A stretch of DNA of 64,000 nucleotides from Chamaecrista fasciculata (GCA_003254925.1 QANZ01039468.1:78466-142465); one strand, 5' to 3'; shown: positions 37,057-49,706, counted from the stretch's first letter. Notes: generated by a model not told the origin, from the letters alone. A program made the numbers and translations.

Positions 37057-38191
37057 ATGGCTGACGCTGCTGTAAATGTAATCAACAGAGCACGCATCGG
37101 CGTCTCTGATTTTGACCTCCGACATAAGATAAGCCGAATCTTTGCAGATCTCGTCAGGTTCGCCGTCGATTCCGCCGTCGACAGCTCTCGCTTACTTATC
37201 CCTGGTCTGGTTTCTTTCTCTCGCTATTCTCTATTGTTCTTCTGTTATTTGAAAATTTCCTTTCTATCTGAATTTATACTAGTTTTGTCGTCTTTACGTA
37301 ACTAGTTTGTCGTTTTAAATTGATTGTATTGTTCTTCAAAGGGTACGTGTTCCTATATTTTACAGAAATTTTGGGTTGTACATGGTAGAGAACATAGAAA
37401 ACGATAAGCTAGAGATAGGTTATATCATTTGTTGTTGACATGGATCTAGTCTGTAATTACTGAAGTTGGTACCTTTGATGTGTATAAGAGTCTGGGATTT
37501 TTTAAATATTGGTTTAATTACCGAAAATCAGCTCCTTGCAATCTCTTTAGTGACTGAGTTGTATGTATAGTTTGTAAGGTGTTTATGGAATAATTAATTT
37601 GCAATGAGTCACAAGTTTTTGAGGATTAAATCAAATATTTCAAAAAAATTAATTACTAAAATGACAGCATCTATATAATCTAGGGACCAAGTGTTAGTGT
37701 ACTCCTATCTAGTATCGTCACCATAATTCCCTGTTCGTTTATTCATTGGTTTCTTTGTACTGTAATACAGCAGCAATGCGGCATAAGTGGTGCATGAATT
37801 ACTTTTCTTTGATGCTTATGACTCAAAGCCATATATAAAATGCTATTCTTCGATTCTGTTGCATCTCTAAATTCTGTTTCTGCCTTTGTTGAGTTTTTTA
37901 GTAGGTAAGAAGCAGGCACACAAGCCAGCGAAAGAAGCATTGATGGATATACCCTTGTCAACACCATTGGAGGCCAAGAAGAAACCTGATTTTAGTGTTG
38001 CAAATGACATTCAATTGCTAAAAATGGAAGAGATGGAAAAAGATATGGATAATCTAAAGCGGCAGTACAAAACCTCAACCAAGTTAGTGGATGGATCAGG
38101 GCCACTCAAGAAACCCTCGGATGATGACCTAAAGGAAATAGATATACCCAAGAAGAATGGAAGAAGATTATTTATTAGGTCACGGCTTTAA
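37057..38191 (+). CDS. Two-exon plant gene of unknown function
   Basis: Exon 1 (37057-37204) encodes MADAAVNVINRARIGVSDFD, then a region with IFADLVRFAVDSAVDSS. Exon 2 starts at 37902 or 37905 (both acceptors keep frame) and ends at 38191, ending with a basic, charged tail (KNGRRLFIRSRL). The product is about 146-147 residues and soluble; the centre (LLKMEEMEKDMDNLKRQYKT) is a likely coiled coil. The alternative acceptors TTTAG|TAG and TAG|GT differ by one codon, a NAGNAG-like site. The upstream context fits a 5' UTR. I do not recognise the family. Confidence 0.65.
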
Positions 38192-39400
38192 AATGGATTT
38201 GTAATAAGAAATCACAATTTAGAGATCCAATGTAGAAGAATAGTGCGCATCACAGCTGTGTAGTTTGTTTTTTCTTTTGGACTCTCTTCAAGTGCAAGGG
38301 CAAGTAAAAGGATATAACTACCACTCTCTTCAAGAATTCTAGGAACAATATGGTGTTTGTATATGTAATAGCCAGGATTTAATTTAAAGTTTAAACAATC
38401 TGACTTGTGGTCAGATTAAATTTTAATAGTTGAATGTATTACATAGTATTTTACTTATTTGTTAATTGTACTCTTAGGTAGTGTGCATCCATGCCTAGGG
38501 CCTGTGGTCCTGCAACTTGTTTCTACTGACAGTTATATTTTATTTTATTTTAAATGATTTTTTAGTGTTTATAATATCTTGGTAGAATACTAGAATTTAT
38601 AGTGAACATTGAATTTCAGTGGGAAAACTCCATAGTGGAAGATGATGTCTTTGTGTACAAAGCAATGGTATAGCGTGAATCTGGTCCTCGTGTGACTTGT
38701 GTCCATGACATAATTTTGAACAGGTCTTGTAATTGATAAAAGAAATCAACATTCATGATTGTTCCATGTTGCGTGTGATGTTCTTACAGTCTGCTGTGAC
38801 TGGTTAGCCTTGATAATTTTCACAAAGTTAAAAAATTCTTTGATAATCCCATATTTGTCTTGCAATTGAATTTTTATCAAAAATGAATTCACTTCCACGA
38901 TTAAGATATAACAGATAAAAAAAACGCGCAAGATTCAAAATCTGATTGAGGAAGATATATCTGCTAGTTAAACAGCAACCAGCAATACCATTATCTACCA
39001 ATGCAGTAGGCATAAAAAGCAGCGTTTTCAAACAGGAGGAACAAAAAAGGAACATAAAGGCCCTTTCCATAATTCCAAGTAAACAATTTTTTATATATAT
39101 AGTTTTTTTTTACAAGAGATTTCGAGCTAACAATCTTTTATCCTAATTCAAACATCTCCGATCCCAATTCACTTGAGCTAGCCTCCAAAAGCAATTTTAA
39201 TAAATGGTCCTTCAAGCAGTAGTCAGTACCAATTTTCTCACAAGTAAATAACTGTGTTGGTTATGTAATGAAACCCTTAATATTAGAGTTAATTATGTCT
39301 TTAAAGCAGCCTTAGGCCAAAAATTCCGAGGACACCAATCTTGATCACGTCCTCCATAACAATGTCTTGAGTAAATTTTACCAATTGAAGTTAATTTCCA
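38192..39400. other. Convergent intergenic stretch
   Basis: The 3' flanks of the unknown gene (+) and the PLP enzyme gene (-). AT-rich, with no element or gene that I can support. Confidence 0.6.
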
Positions 39401-42024
39401 TCATATGGACTTCAAAATTTCTCCTAGAACCAGCCCCCATTGGGTCCAATGGGTGCCACCCTGCATTGAGAACATGAAATAAAATTTAAGTGGCACCTTA
39501 TGGAAATTGGAAACAAAACTTGAGCGAAAATCTTCAAGCATTTTACTTTTCAAGACAAACATGAAACGACATTTTCAAAGAGTTAATCATATGGTGTTAA
39601 GTTGTAAAGTAAATTTGCGTGTTATGTTTCTATAAAAGAACTTGATAGTAAATAATTATAAAGGTACCAAAATTTTGTTCAGTGAACAGGTAGTGATACA
39701 ACATGAAAATACACATACTTGGCAGAATACAGCAAATGGCTCTCTAAGCGGTCCATCACATGAAAGCTCACTAGTACTCCCATCAATAAAGGTTCCATCA
39801 GCAAAGATCACCTGTGATTGATAAGAAAGTCATTGTCAATGTATGTTAGGAGAGAAAAAATCATCATAAACATCTTAAAAAAATCAAACTCCGGCGAGAC
39901 CTCTGATGCATATCCAGGAGTTGTACCCGCAACAGGTTTGGTATATGAACCTACAGGGGAGCTCCTCTGAACAGCCTCGCAAAAAGCAAGGAGACGCTCC
40001 CGTGTTCCAAGTTGTACAGCCTAAAAACAATGAATCAAAGATTAGTTTTGAAGTTTTTTTGTTAATGGTCTAATGGATGTAAAATTAAATAAAATAAATG
40101 AGAAAACCTGCACTGTATCACACCGAGGAACGCGAGGGAGTGGCTGCACTTTATAGCCTTTAGAAGCCATAACCTCAGCAATTAGAAAAGAACCCTTACA
40201 TAGAGTGAAAAAACTCTCAATATCTGATATTAACAAGAAAAGTGCAAACTCTAACTTTTCAAATGCAGAATCCATTACCTTGATTGCTTCCCCAACCATT
40301 TGAGGAGAAAGAAACAATCCCTGGAAAAAGGACCGCATGATATCACCGGGGGTTGAACCACAGTCAACCCCAAGCCCAGGTGCCGAAAGACGGGCTGCAG
40401 CCGCTTCAACCCATTTCCTTTTTCCAGCAACATATCCACCGCATGGTGCAATTGTTCCTCCTGGATTCTTAATCAAACTGCCTGCAATCAAATCTGCACC
40501 CTACCAAACAACGGACTATATAATATCACACTCATCTTAGAGGAATGGAGCATTGTTAGATTGTTTCACATACCACCATGGGAGGTTCAATGACTTCCAC
40601 AAATTCACCATAGCAATTGTCAACCATGATTAAGCAGTCAGGATTCTGCATCTGAAAATATACATATATATTATGCCTAGGTGCGTCACATATAAAAGAA
40701 ACTATGGGTAAAAAGTTCAAACTCTTATTATATATACAATCAAGAACCTTACTCTTATTATCTTTATTGCCTTCCCTATGTCATTAACACTTAAACTCTG
40801 ACGCCACGAGTAACCACATGACCTTTGTATGAGTGCACATTTTGTTATGGGTTTGACAGCGACCATCAGGGAATTCCAGTCAAGTCCACCATCCTCAGCA
40901 AGCTAATAGGAAAAGATCAGAAAAGACTCATAGTTCATAAATTACAACCAGATATCTAGACTTTATGCTAGGACTAGACTTGACTAACGTTCTTCAGGTA
41001 TTTATCATTGAGTTCTCCAGTAAAAATATGACAGGAAGAATTATTCTTTTTTATAAAGATCTAAATATATGGTACTGACCTACCAAAAAGTCCACTTGTC
41101 ATTTTTTGTTGAAAACCTTAATAGCAAATATCTAAAAGCCATACTCAAGTTCTACTACATAATATCTATTGTCATACCGGAACTTCTCGATATTTCACGC
41201 CAAAATCTTGAAGGGAACCCAGTCCACCACAGTCCCTCTTTCCAATTACTTCCTCTAAGGTGTCATAGGGAGCACCAGCAACTGCCAAAAGCTGACAACT
41301 ATCTTAGTCTAACCATATTCCAGTAATTAATTGGGAAGGAGGCAGGACAACATTGCAAAAGCCATCAAGATTCAAGAGAAGTTGTCAACAAAGATGAAGA
41401 GCAGAAATAATGTAAAAAAGGAACAATGTGTTACCTCATCCCCAGGCCTCAATAAAGCAAATAAAGCACATGTGATAGCATGGGTACCTGAGAAGAACTG
41501 TAGATAGAAGAAAAGATTACAACTTCTGGTGCTTTGTATTGTTAGTTACTCATGTCAGTAAGAAGTACATGAAAGCAACAACAATAACATAAGGACAACT
41601 GAAAACCTGAGAACGAACAATGGCTGATTCAGCCCCAACAATTTCTGCAAAAGCTTGGTCAAGAGCCTCTCGGCCCCCTGCTTCATCATGACCATAACCA
41701 GTGCAACCACCAAAGTGCTGATAGCAGGGGCAGGCATGATAAAAACTAATTAAGGTCATATGTTACGGGATGTAATAAGTAAAAGAAACATGAGATGCTG
41801 ACTAAGCTTTCAGCCTCTAAGCTATTTCATTTATAGATTGAAAAGACTGAAGTACATGGAGCACATTCATACTTGATTGCTCGGTCATATTATCCAACAA
41901 AAATGGTTTGAACAGAACAGTGGTTTACACTCAACATTCAAAACAGATCATAGTTACTAAACATGCCACCATAGGCTCAACATCCTAAATATTGAATTTA
42001 GAAAAAAAAAAAAAAAAAAAAAAN

Positions 42025-42059
<35 letters not shown>

Positions 42060-43159
42060 TACCAAGGTGGCAGCAGCATTCCCAATTTTGATAATATTGT
42101 TACTCAAAATGTCATAAATGAAATGACATCAGCTCAATGAATTAAACATAACCTCTTCCAATCCTCATCAAAATTGGGAACCTTTATTAACCATGAAAGT
42201 TGAAACCGTAGAAATCAGCTTGAATTACTCTGAAAGCAAACATATCTTAGTAAAACAGTTCCAAGCAAACTATCTATATTCATATGCATGATTACATGAG
42301 ATCCAACTCGAGCAGTTTGGAAAGCTTTGAGAACACGGGTGGTATTGCGTGCCACCAAATTATCCACAGCTCTGAACTCTGAATGCAATGCATTTACTGC
42401 TTCCACAACCTGCACTGCAAGAAAAAGGAAATCATTACTTGCCCAATCCATCAAGCTCTCATGATTCTAGATGGATATCAGACCCTTCAACAACATAAAT
42501 GGTATATGCAAACGCCTTCTCTTTCTTCTTTCTTTTCTGAGAGGCCAAAGATGAATTCAACTTAATCCAAACCATGTTACCGATTTGCATAAAACTCTGG
42601 AAAATTATATTATCACAAGGCCCGATAATGTCCAAATCCGGCAAAATTTACTTTTTTTATATACATTTATTTTACTTCAACAGAAGAAAAACATTGAAAT
42701 AAAATAACTTAATTGGGTTATTTAGAAATAAACGAAATAGAAAATTAGAGTTCAAACTTGAGTAAAAAGGTGTCTAAATTTGCTTTTCTTCCTCGACCAA
42801 TTTCTAAATTTCGCATCTTATTTCTTTCACACAACTTCTCATGTACTATACAACACGACCAGCCAACAAGTTCATATTTGAGCGAATAAACAAAGGGTAA
42901 ATAAAAATCTAATATACATATTTGTAGTTTCCAACTATTTGCAATCAATCAAAGGAGACCGTTCAGGGTTTAATAAATAGAAACATAAAATCAAAAAGAG
43001 TTGAGAAATAATCCTCCAAACCAAAGAAATCACCTCCGGAACAAAGGGGTTGTCATGGTGAAAATGAAGATTGGTAGAGCGAATGGTGGGAATATGCGAG
43101 GAAGAGGCTCTTATGGGAAGTGCAGAATGAGGTGAAATGGCGCAGGATAACACCCACAT
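39401..43159 (-). CDS. PLP enzyme, Met_gamma_lyase / aluminium-resistance family
   Basis: Fold-type I PLP enzyme related to cystathionine beta-lyase; the substrate in plants is not established, and the family name comes from early annotation. Twelve exons: 43159-43034, 42409-42296, 41717-41607, 41497-41435, 41291-41178, 40902-40753, 40651-40574, 40500-40279, 40194-40108, 40020-39901, 39811-39719, 39460-39401. Every exon length is a multiple of three and each junction is phase 0, giving 445 residues. The PLP lysine is in DLIAGSLIKNPGG (about Lys263), the cofactor aspartate probably in CLIMVDNCYGE, and GYGHDEAGGREALDQ is a family signature. The first 42 residues (MWVLSCAISPHSALPIRASS) fit an organelle transit peptide. 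The gene looks intact. A MITE lies 109 bp upstream of the start codon. Confidence 0.9.
42003..42056. repeat. Long A-run with an N
   Basis: About 50 A interrupted by one N at 42024, in the second intron of the PLP enzyme gene. As at 16376, the N may hide a larger gap. Confidence 0.8.
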
Positions 43160-43267
43160 CCTCAAAACCTCAAGGCGGGAATGGAGAGCACACTCACACT
43201 GCTTCCTTCTTCCTTGTGGATTGGATTTCTTTCTCTTCCGGACCAAAAAAATATATACTTTTTCTTG

Positions 43268-43540
43268 GGCAAAAGTACTCATTTTGTCCCCAAAATTTAC
43301 AAAAATTTGTCAATTTCGTCCACAATCTTTTTTTCTGTCAATTTCGTCCCTAATATTTTACATTTTAGTCAATTTTATCCTTTGACTAACTACTTTCAGT
43401 AAATTAACGACAGACTGCATCTTATTTTGACTAAAATATGAAATATTAGGGGAAAAATTGACAGCAAAAAAAGATTGGGGACGAAATTGATAATTTTGTG
43501 TAAAGTTTGGGGATGAAATTAATGTTTTTTCCCTTTTGCC
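43268..43540. mobile_element. MITE of the GGCAAAAGTA family in a promoter
   Basis: Starts GGCAAAAGTACTCATTTT and ends CCCTTTTGCC, with arms carrying inverted GTCCCCAAA and TTTGGGGA words. The inner phrase TTTTATCCTTTGACTAACT is shared with the elements at 54838, 58059, 60445 and 61259, so this is the same family. Its left end is 109 bp upstream of the PLP enzyme ATG, so it may overlap the transcription start. Confidence 0.75.
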
Positions 43541-43725
43541 TTTTATTTATTGGTGAAATTGTGGACCCCTTGGGCCCCAGGATTCTGAAGAGTTAGTGAA
43601 CAAGGCTCATCCATGGATCAAGCCCATTTTCATGCTTAAGACTCCTTTAGATGAACGTTATATAGAATTTAATCTGAAAGCTTATCCAAAGCTTGAGAGT
43701 CTATTTGATATTTGAAAAAGTATAA

Positions 43726-44662
43726 GGGCCTGTTTGCAACCACTTCATCCTAATCCCATCTCATTTAATTTTAATTTCATTTTAAGATTGGATGAACAGT
43801 AATGGTTTGGTGTTTTTTGATTTTCCATCTCATCTCATCTCATCTCATCCACATCATCATCTCATTTTCTCTTACAATTACTAATTTATCCCTACTTATA
43901 CACTTATAATTACCTATACTTAGGATCAAAATGAATCATTTTGCCAACATTTAGGACCAATATGAACATTTTGAAACATAATGGACCAAATGAATATTAG
44001 AGCATACATTTTGGATCAAAATGAACCATTGACCAAACATTTTTGTGTTGTTTTGTTATTTGCATTATGGTCCTCAAACTATTCTTTGTTATTTTTTTCG
44101 TTGGATTTCACAAATAGATCCGATTATTGATGATTGGGATTTTGTGTAAGCCCCAAGTTATCATTTACACATGTTAGGGATTGATTAAGAGGACCGGTAC
44201 AAATTTATGGACCAAATTGTATTCTTAAAAATAATTCCAATATTATTTTCATTTTGGTCTATCATCTCATCCACTTGGATTGACCTCTAACCCTTCATCC
44301 AAATTTTTCTCATCCTCACGTTTTCTAATAGCATATCACACTTTCTGATATCATCTCATCTCAATATTATTTTAATCAAAACACAACCAAACACCTATCA
44401 TCTCATCTTATTATCTCCATCTCATTTCACTATTTCTTACCATTTATAACCCTATACAAATTAAAAAAATCCATAAACCTATTTCAACCAACCACAACCA
44501 TTACATACCCTTTTATATAATTTCACACCCTATTTAACATCATTTTCTCTAAAATCATCCAAACACCAATACATCATTTCATTTCATCCCATTCAAACTT
44601 AATCTCATCTCATCCCATAAAATGGACTTGACTTGAAATGAGATGGGCTGCCAATCAAGCCC
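43726..44662. mobile_element. Tourist-like (PIF/Harbinger) element with nested MITE piece
   Basis: Starts GGGCCTGTTTGCAACC and ends GGCTGCCAATCAAGCCC, flanked by TAA on both sides (43723-43725, 44663-44665). Inside are CATCTCATCTCATCTC repeats on the left and related repeats on the right. A stretch at about 43920-44040 matches the TTTTGGTCC-type MITE, so that was inserted later. No transposase is encoded. Confidence 0.7.
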
Positions 44663-44764
44663 TAAATGAGTTCGAGAATCTATTTGATATTTGGGGAATG
44701 TAATCTTAAGAAAATCTTCAAAAAAGGGCTACCATAAACTAATTATGGAAATTTTATGTGGAAT

Positions 44765-44816
44765 AAAAGATGTGCATTCTTTTTTTTTTTTTTGCCTGAA
44801 AAAGATGTGCATTCTT
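44765..44816 (-). mobile_element. Micro-retroposon, 17-bp duplication
   Basis: AAAAGATGTGCATTCTT stands at 44765-44781 and again at 44800-44816. Between is a T-run followed by GCCTGA, which reads TCAGGC plus A-tail on the minus strand. Confidence 0.7.
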
Positions 44817-44839
44817 GGATTGTGTTGCAATTGGGAATC

Positions 44840-44886
44840 AGGGTGACTCTCTAGTTGTTGGCCAAAAATAAAAAAAGGGTGACTCT
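44840..44886 (+). mobile_element. Micro-retroposon, 11-bp duplication
   Basis: AGGGTGACTCT at 44840-44850 recurs at 44876-44886. Between are CTAGTTGTTGGCC and AAAAATAAAAAA. It lies only 23 bp from the previous micro-insertion, on the other strand. Confidence 0.6.
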
Positions 44887-45613
44887 AGTCTCTTCCCTCT
44901 TGAAATTTGTTTGGGTTTGTTTGGCTTGACTAACAGTCTCTACTTTTTCTTATTTAGTTGTAAAGTGTGTTAGGGTCATGAATAAGTTGAAAATGGGCTT
45001 TAAGTTGCTATGGGCCTTTTATCTCTTAAAGTGGCTTTTTCATTTTTCAAATGGACCTAGTCTTTTATTGAAATGATGTGTCAAACCCAAAGATTAAATT
45101 AACAGTAAATGTATCATACCCAATTGACTGTTTTGAAAATAAAAAAAAAATCTGACAAAAAAAAAAGAAAAAAACAATAAGTCATTAACAAAGCTAAGAT
45201 TTTGAAATGATTTATTTTTCAAAGAAAAGGGTAAAACAAAAAAAATACAATAATTAAGAGAAAAAATTGAAAAAGGTTGATTTAGATAGATAAATAGTGT
45301 TAAAATATTTGTTGAAAACTATATTCTAAAACACATGGGCGCCTTGCAAAAGGGTAACGGTAATGAGAAATTATTATTTTACTCGATTAGACAAAATTCT
45401 TTTAAATTTTATTAGATTTATTTTAATTAATTTTATTTCCTTTTAAAAGGTATGAGTAATTTCTTTTTTATGTATTCTGCGTCACTCTGACTCTAGAAGG
45501 AGCTGAATTCGGCGAACCCTAAAACAAGACATCGAAAAGATTGCGAAAGAGTCGGTGCAGATAGAGGTAGAAGTTAGCAATTTACTTTTAAAGCCAACAC
45601 AAATTTTGCCGAA

Positions 45614-47100
45614 ATGGATCAAGGTAAATTCTAAATCTTTTTAGTTTTTTTCTTTATTTTTCTTTTTCAAAACAAAAAAACGATTGTAGATTGCAATATC
45701 ATACACGCCATTGATTTGTTTTGACTGATTACGACATTATCTTTTGAAATTAATTATTTTATTTTCAACATTTTTCTAAACAACAACAGAGCATATCGAC
45801 TCTCTCTTCTTATTCTTTTTCTCTTTAATTTCCTTCAAATTTGAGAAGTAGAGAACTATTGTATATCATTGATGTCCATTCAATATTTGATTCCTTCTTC
45901 ACACAAGCATAGGAAGTCTAGGTGTTAAAATAAATTATATACATTAGGACAACTCCATGACCACATCCCATTTTTTTTAATATTCATTCTAACCAATAGC
46001 CATTTGATTTTTCATATACAACTAGCCAGTTAATCCTTTAGAAAATAGAAAAAGGGAATGTTGTTGTTGATCTTATAACTTTTCATAACATTGTTGCCCT
46101 TGAGGTTATTGTTTTTCTTTTTTCTTCTTGAACAAATCCTTGAGGTTCTTGTTTACCCTTCTTTGAATTCTCAATTGAAAAGGAGAAGGGTAAGCTTCTT
46201 CATTCCTTGATTTTGCCTGAGCTTTCTTATTTCTGTAAATTTTTTCATGTAAATTTTTTATCAGTTTTTACCATTTGATGCTTTGTTGCTCATAATTCTT
46301 TTCTTACTTTGCAAGTTACCCAATGAAAGAAGGGACCTTTTACCATTGTATTATATGATAAACAAATTGTAATCACACATTTAGGCACTATTTAGATGGA
46401 GGAGAATGAAGTAGATAGAAACAAATTAAAATTCTTATTGAATTAGAAATCAATGGAATTGTCTTAATGAAACATTTATTTCTCTTCCTTTTCTTTCTCC
46501 ACTAATCAACATAGTCCAAACATATCCTTAGCCATTATAATTCTCATTTCTTTACCTTTTCTTTTCCATACCTTGTTTGGGTGTACATATATAAATCCTT
46601 ATGAAGGGTATTTTTTTTTTTAATTTGTGTCATAATTGTAGTTCTTGGCTTATGCAACTAGTTTCATCATGGTGTAAAAACAGGAGAAGGACAACAAAAA
46701 GTCGACATGGCTCATGAACAAAGGGCTAGGTTTAATGTTGACATGACAGCAATCTTGGGTTATGAGAAGGGAAAAGACTATGTTGAGGTTGAATGTGGCT
46801 GCACTAATAAAAAGTATGGAGACTTTGTTGGAAAGCTTAGAATTTTTACTAGTGGTGAATTTTCAGTCACTTGCCATTGCTTTGAAGGCTGCAAAAAAGG
46901 CAAGCTCCTCTTTATATTAAGCCTTTGGTCTTCCTCTTATTTTTAAGTTGAAGTCCTTTATATTCACTTGTTACTATATTGATCAAGATGTTTTCATGTG
47001 TTGTAACTTGTAAGGAGTTTATAGAAATGCAAAATCTTTAAGGTACATTGTTCCTTGGGAGAAAAAGAGGAAAAATTGTAGGAGAAAAGAGAGGGAAGCT

Positions 47101-47135
<35 letters not shown>

Positions 47136-48973
47136 TTTTTTCGGTAACATATATGCATATATAACAAGAGAATAAGATATTGCTTATGTAGAAAACATAA
47201 GCACATAGGCATAAGATGCTTATGGGCGATAGTCGATCATAAGCATTTAATCTCATACATGCTAAATTTACTTGGTGAAAACATTCTAATTATCAATGAT
47301 TCGATCAAATATTAGGATTTAGTTCTATTCACTCTTTAACTCCATCATTTTGTTTTTCATTTTCTAGTTCTTGGAAACCTATTATTAATTCTTACCTACT
47401 ATATTATAAGAGCATTGCAAATATTAACTTTTTTTGCAATAATTATCAGTTGATATCACTCCAAAGCAATTTCAGAGACATGCTAGAAAAGAATCAGTGA
47501 ATTGGCCAAGCAATATTTGGGTTCAAATTGATGGGGAGAAGGTCCCTCTTGAGATGACCCAAATCATGAAATACTACGACCATAAAGCAAATACACATAA
47601 AATGATGAAGTATGCGAATCGCAACAAAAAATTTCATAAAGATGAGTTTATTCGTTGTTCAAAGTGCAACAAGGAACGTAGGTTCCGTCGTCGAAACATG
47701 AAAGCAATTAAGGATTACCATGATGCCTTCAATGATGAAAGTTGGGAATGCTCTGATTGGCCATATGGCAAGTAAGTTTATTTCACTTAACTCTCACTCA
47801 AAAGTACAATTGATTAATATTTTCATTAACAAATTAGTTTTCTTTTCCTTACTATCTGTACCGTTTGTAAATAGATCTATTCTTTTATCCATATGTTTGA
47901 CAAAAATTTATAGACAAAATTATGGGCATTCTAAATGGGCATATATAGTAGCCTAATTGGTAAAATAGGGATGCTAGTCAAACCAAATTCCATCACTTAG
48001 GCTATGTTTGGTGCAGGAAAATTGGCATGTTATAGGAAGGGAAAAGAAGAGAAATGAAGATAACTGCAAGGTCTTTCTCTTGTTATAAATTGAAGAGAAA
48101 GATCATGGATTAACTAAAAATCCTCAGTTATCTTATTTCTTCTTAAAATTTAAGATATCTTAAATTTAGACATTACGAAAAATAACATCAGAACTAAGGG
48201 AAAAGATATGACTTTGAATGAGGTGAAGGAAAAATGGATAACATTTTCTTCCCTTCCTCTCTTATATCTAAGCAAAATTCTATTAGTGTATGTTTGAATT
48301 GAGAATTAAGGAAGAGAGAAGGAAACAGAGGGAGAAAAGTTTGAGACCTCTTCCCCTTATTTAAAGAGTTGAAGATTTGAGGAGAAGAGAATGAATAAAT
48401 TAGCTTTTAATCTTTTGTTCTCTTTTCCTCCAATTTTTAATTTTCAGAGATCCCAAATTACTCCTCCACCATTCCTTTCTCTTCTATAATCTTTAATCTA
48501 AACATACTAGTGAGGAGTAGGACTTTGGATGCATGAAGTTTGGCTTTAGAAAATGTCTCTTGATAGAAGAGTATCAAGAAACTTAAAATATATATAAAAA
48601 AAAAATTAATAATAATAATTAGCAAAAGGTCAACAGTAGTTTATATAGGTGGTCAGTATAGATTTAGGTGCAGTTGTTATTATGAAGATGGTAATATTGA
48701 TTATTTGAATGAAGAACTTGTTAATTCATAATTTTGAATCATCAATATATATAATAGAGTTGAGGTGTTTTTGTTGTACATGTGTTTAGGATAACCTGCG
48801 AAGAGGAAGAAGAGAGAGACAATCGCAAAAGGTACAGAGGTTGTCCAGTGATTAAGTTTTGCAAGGGGTGTGACTATTGTAATTGTAAAGGATGCGTTAA
48901 GTGTCGCTTTTTGGAATGTTGTTGCCCAGCATGCACTCACTTCATGGACAACGCCGCAAAACCTTATAATTAG
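45614..48973 (+). CDS. ULT: ULTRAPETALA-family SAND-domain protein
   Basis: Trithorax-group factor; Arabidopsis ULT1 counters Polycomb silencing and limits floral meristem size. Exons: 45614-45623 (MDQ), 46684-46899, 47450-47771, 48790-48973, giving 243 residues (ULT1 has 237). The SAND-like part includes DYVEVECGCTNKKYGDFVGK and VTCHCFEGC. Then come VPLEMTQIMKYYD, KCNKERRFRRRN and the C-terminal Cys-rich block with ITCEEEEERDNRKRYRGC and CNCKGCVKCRF, all matching the family from memory. The first exon encodes only three residues and part of a fourth codon. The second intron begins with GC (AAAAAAG|GCAAGC), a GC-AG intron; no GT donor nearby keeps frame. I infer the gene is functional. Confidence 0.92.
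47103..47131. repeat. TA microsatellite
   Basis: About fourteen TA units in the second ULT intron. Confidence 0.9.
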
Positions 48974-49206
48974 CCTCTTCCTAATATTATATTGCTCTAA
49001 TTCTTTTTTGAGACCTCATTGCATGTTGTAAGAACAAAACAAAAACATCATCCATCTAGCTAGGAGATCAAATTTATCTTGTTCTTCTCTTTGCTGATTT
49101 TCTAAACTTGTATGATATATTGTTTCAATTGATGTCGCTAGGGAAAAACTTACCTCCCTTGGATATATGATGACCAACTTAGAGTAATTGATATTCAAGT
49201 TATTAT

Positions 49207-49270
49207 CTTTGGTACTGTGTTATTTTTTTTTGGGCCGAACTTTATTTTTGGCCAAACTTTGGTACTATGT
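49207..49270 (-). mobile_element. Micro-retroposon, 14-bp duplication with one mismatch
   Basis: CTTTGGTACTGTGT at 49207-49220 pairs with CTTTGGTACTATGT at 49257-49270. The minus-strand reading of the insert is TTTGGCCAAAAATAAAGTTC followed by GGCCC and an A-run. GGCC thus appears twice, once at the tail junction. One mismatch suggests it is older. Confidence 0.6.
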
Positions 49271-49341
49271 TTATTGATCAAAATCTTTCGAGATACTTTA
49301 CCGTACATTTGTAAAGGCAAAATTTTAGCCAAACATAGAAT

Positions 49342-49394
49342 AGATGAATCATGAACCCAAAAANAAAAAAAAAAAAAAAAAAAACAGATGAATC
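49342..49394 (+). mobile_element. Micro-retroposon with N in its A-tail
   Basis: AGATGAATC (9 bp) at 49342-49350 recurs at 49386-49394. Between are ATGAACCC and an A-run with one N at 49364. The short duplication and the N make this less certain. Confidence 0.4.
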
Positions 49395-49592
49395 TGTTTC
49401 TTTGAGAAATGATGAGTTAAGTTGTAATCTTTCAGAACTTCTTTTTAAAAAAAGTTTTTAGACCTTCCGCGACATAAGGTAGGCCCATTAAATGAGATTT
49501 CCGTCAAAATCTTAAGTCATATGTATTCCTAAAAACTATAATAATTCAATCATATCATTCCAAAAACAAAATAGAATTTTTTTTTTTTTATT

Positions 49593-49706
49593 TGGAGACT
49601 TTGTTAGTAGACAATTTGTGAGTAATTTTTATAAGTGCTTATAGAGCTTGGAGGTCTACCCTGCTTTAGTGAGCCTCCGGGACCCAACTCACCTAAACTT
49701 TCCTCT
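49593..49706 (+). mobile_element. 5'-truncated tRNA-derived SINE
   Basis: Begins GGAGACTTTGTTAGTAGAC and matches the 3' two-thirds of the SINEs at 50902 and 60997 through GAGCCTCCGGGACCCAACTC to CTACC and a short A-tail. The tRNA-like head is missing. Confidence 0.65.

Larger units (their letters stand above)
43160..45613. other. Divergent intergenic stretch upstream of the PLP enzyme and ULTRAPETALA genes
   Basis: It contains the promoter-proximal MITE (43268-43540), a large Tourist-like element (43726-44662), two micro-insertions 23 bp apart (44765-44886) and then AT-rich DNA to the ULTRAPETALA start at 45614. No coding region is supported. Confidence 0.6.
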
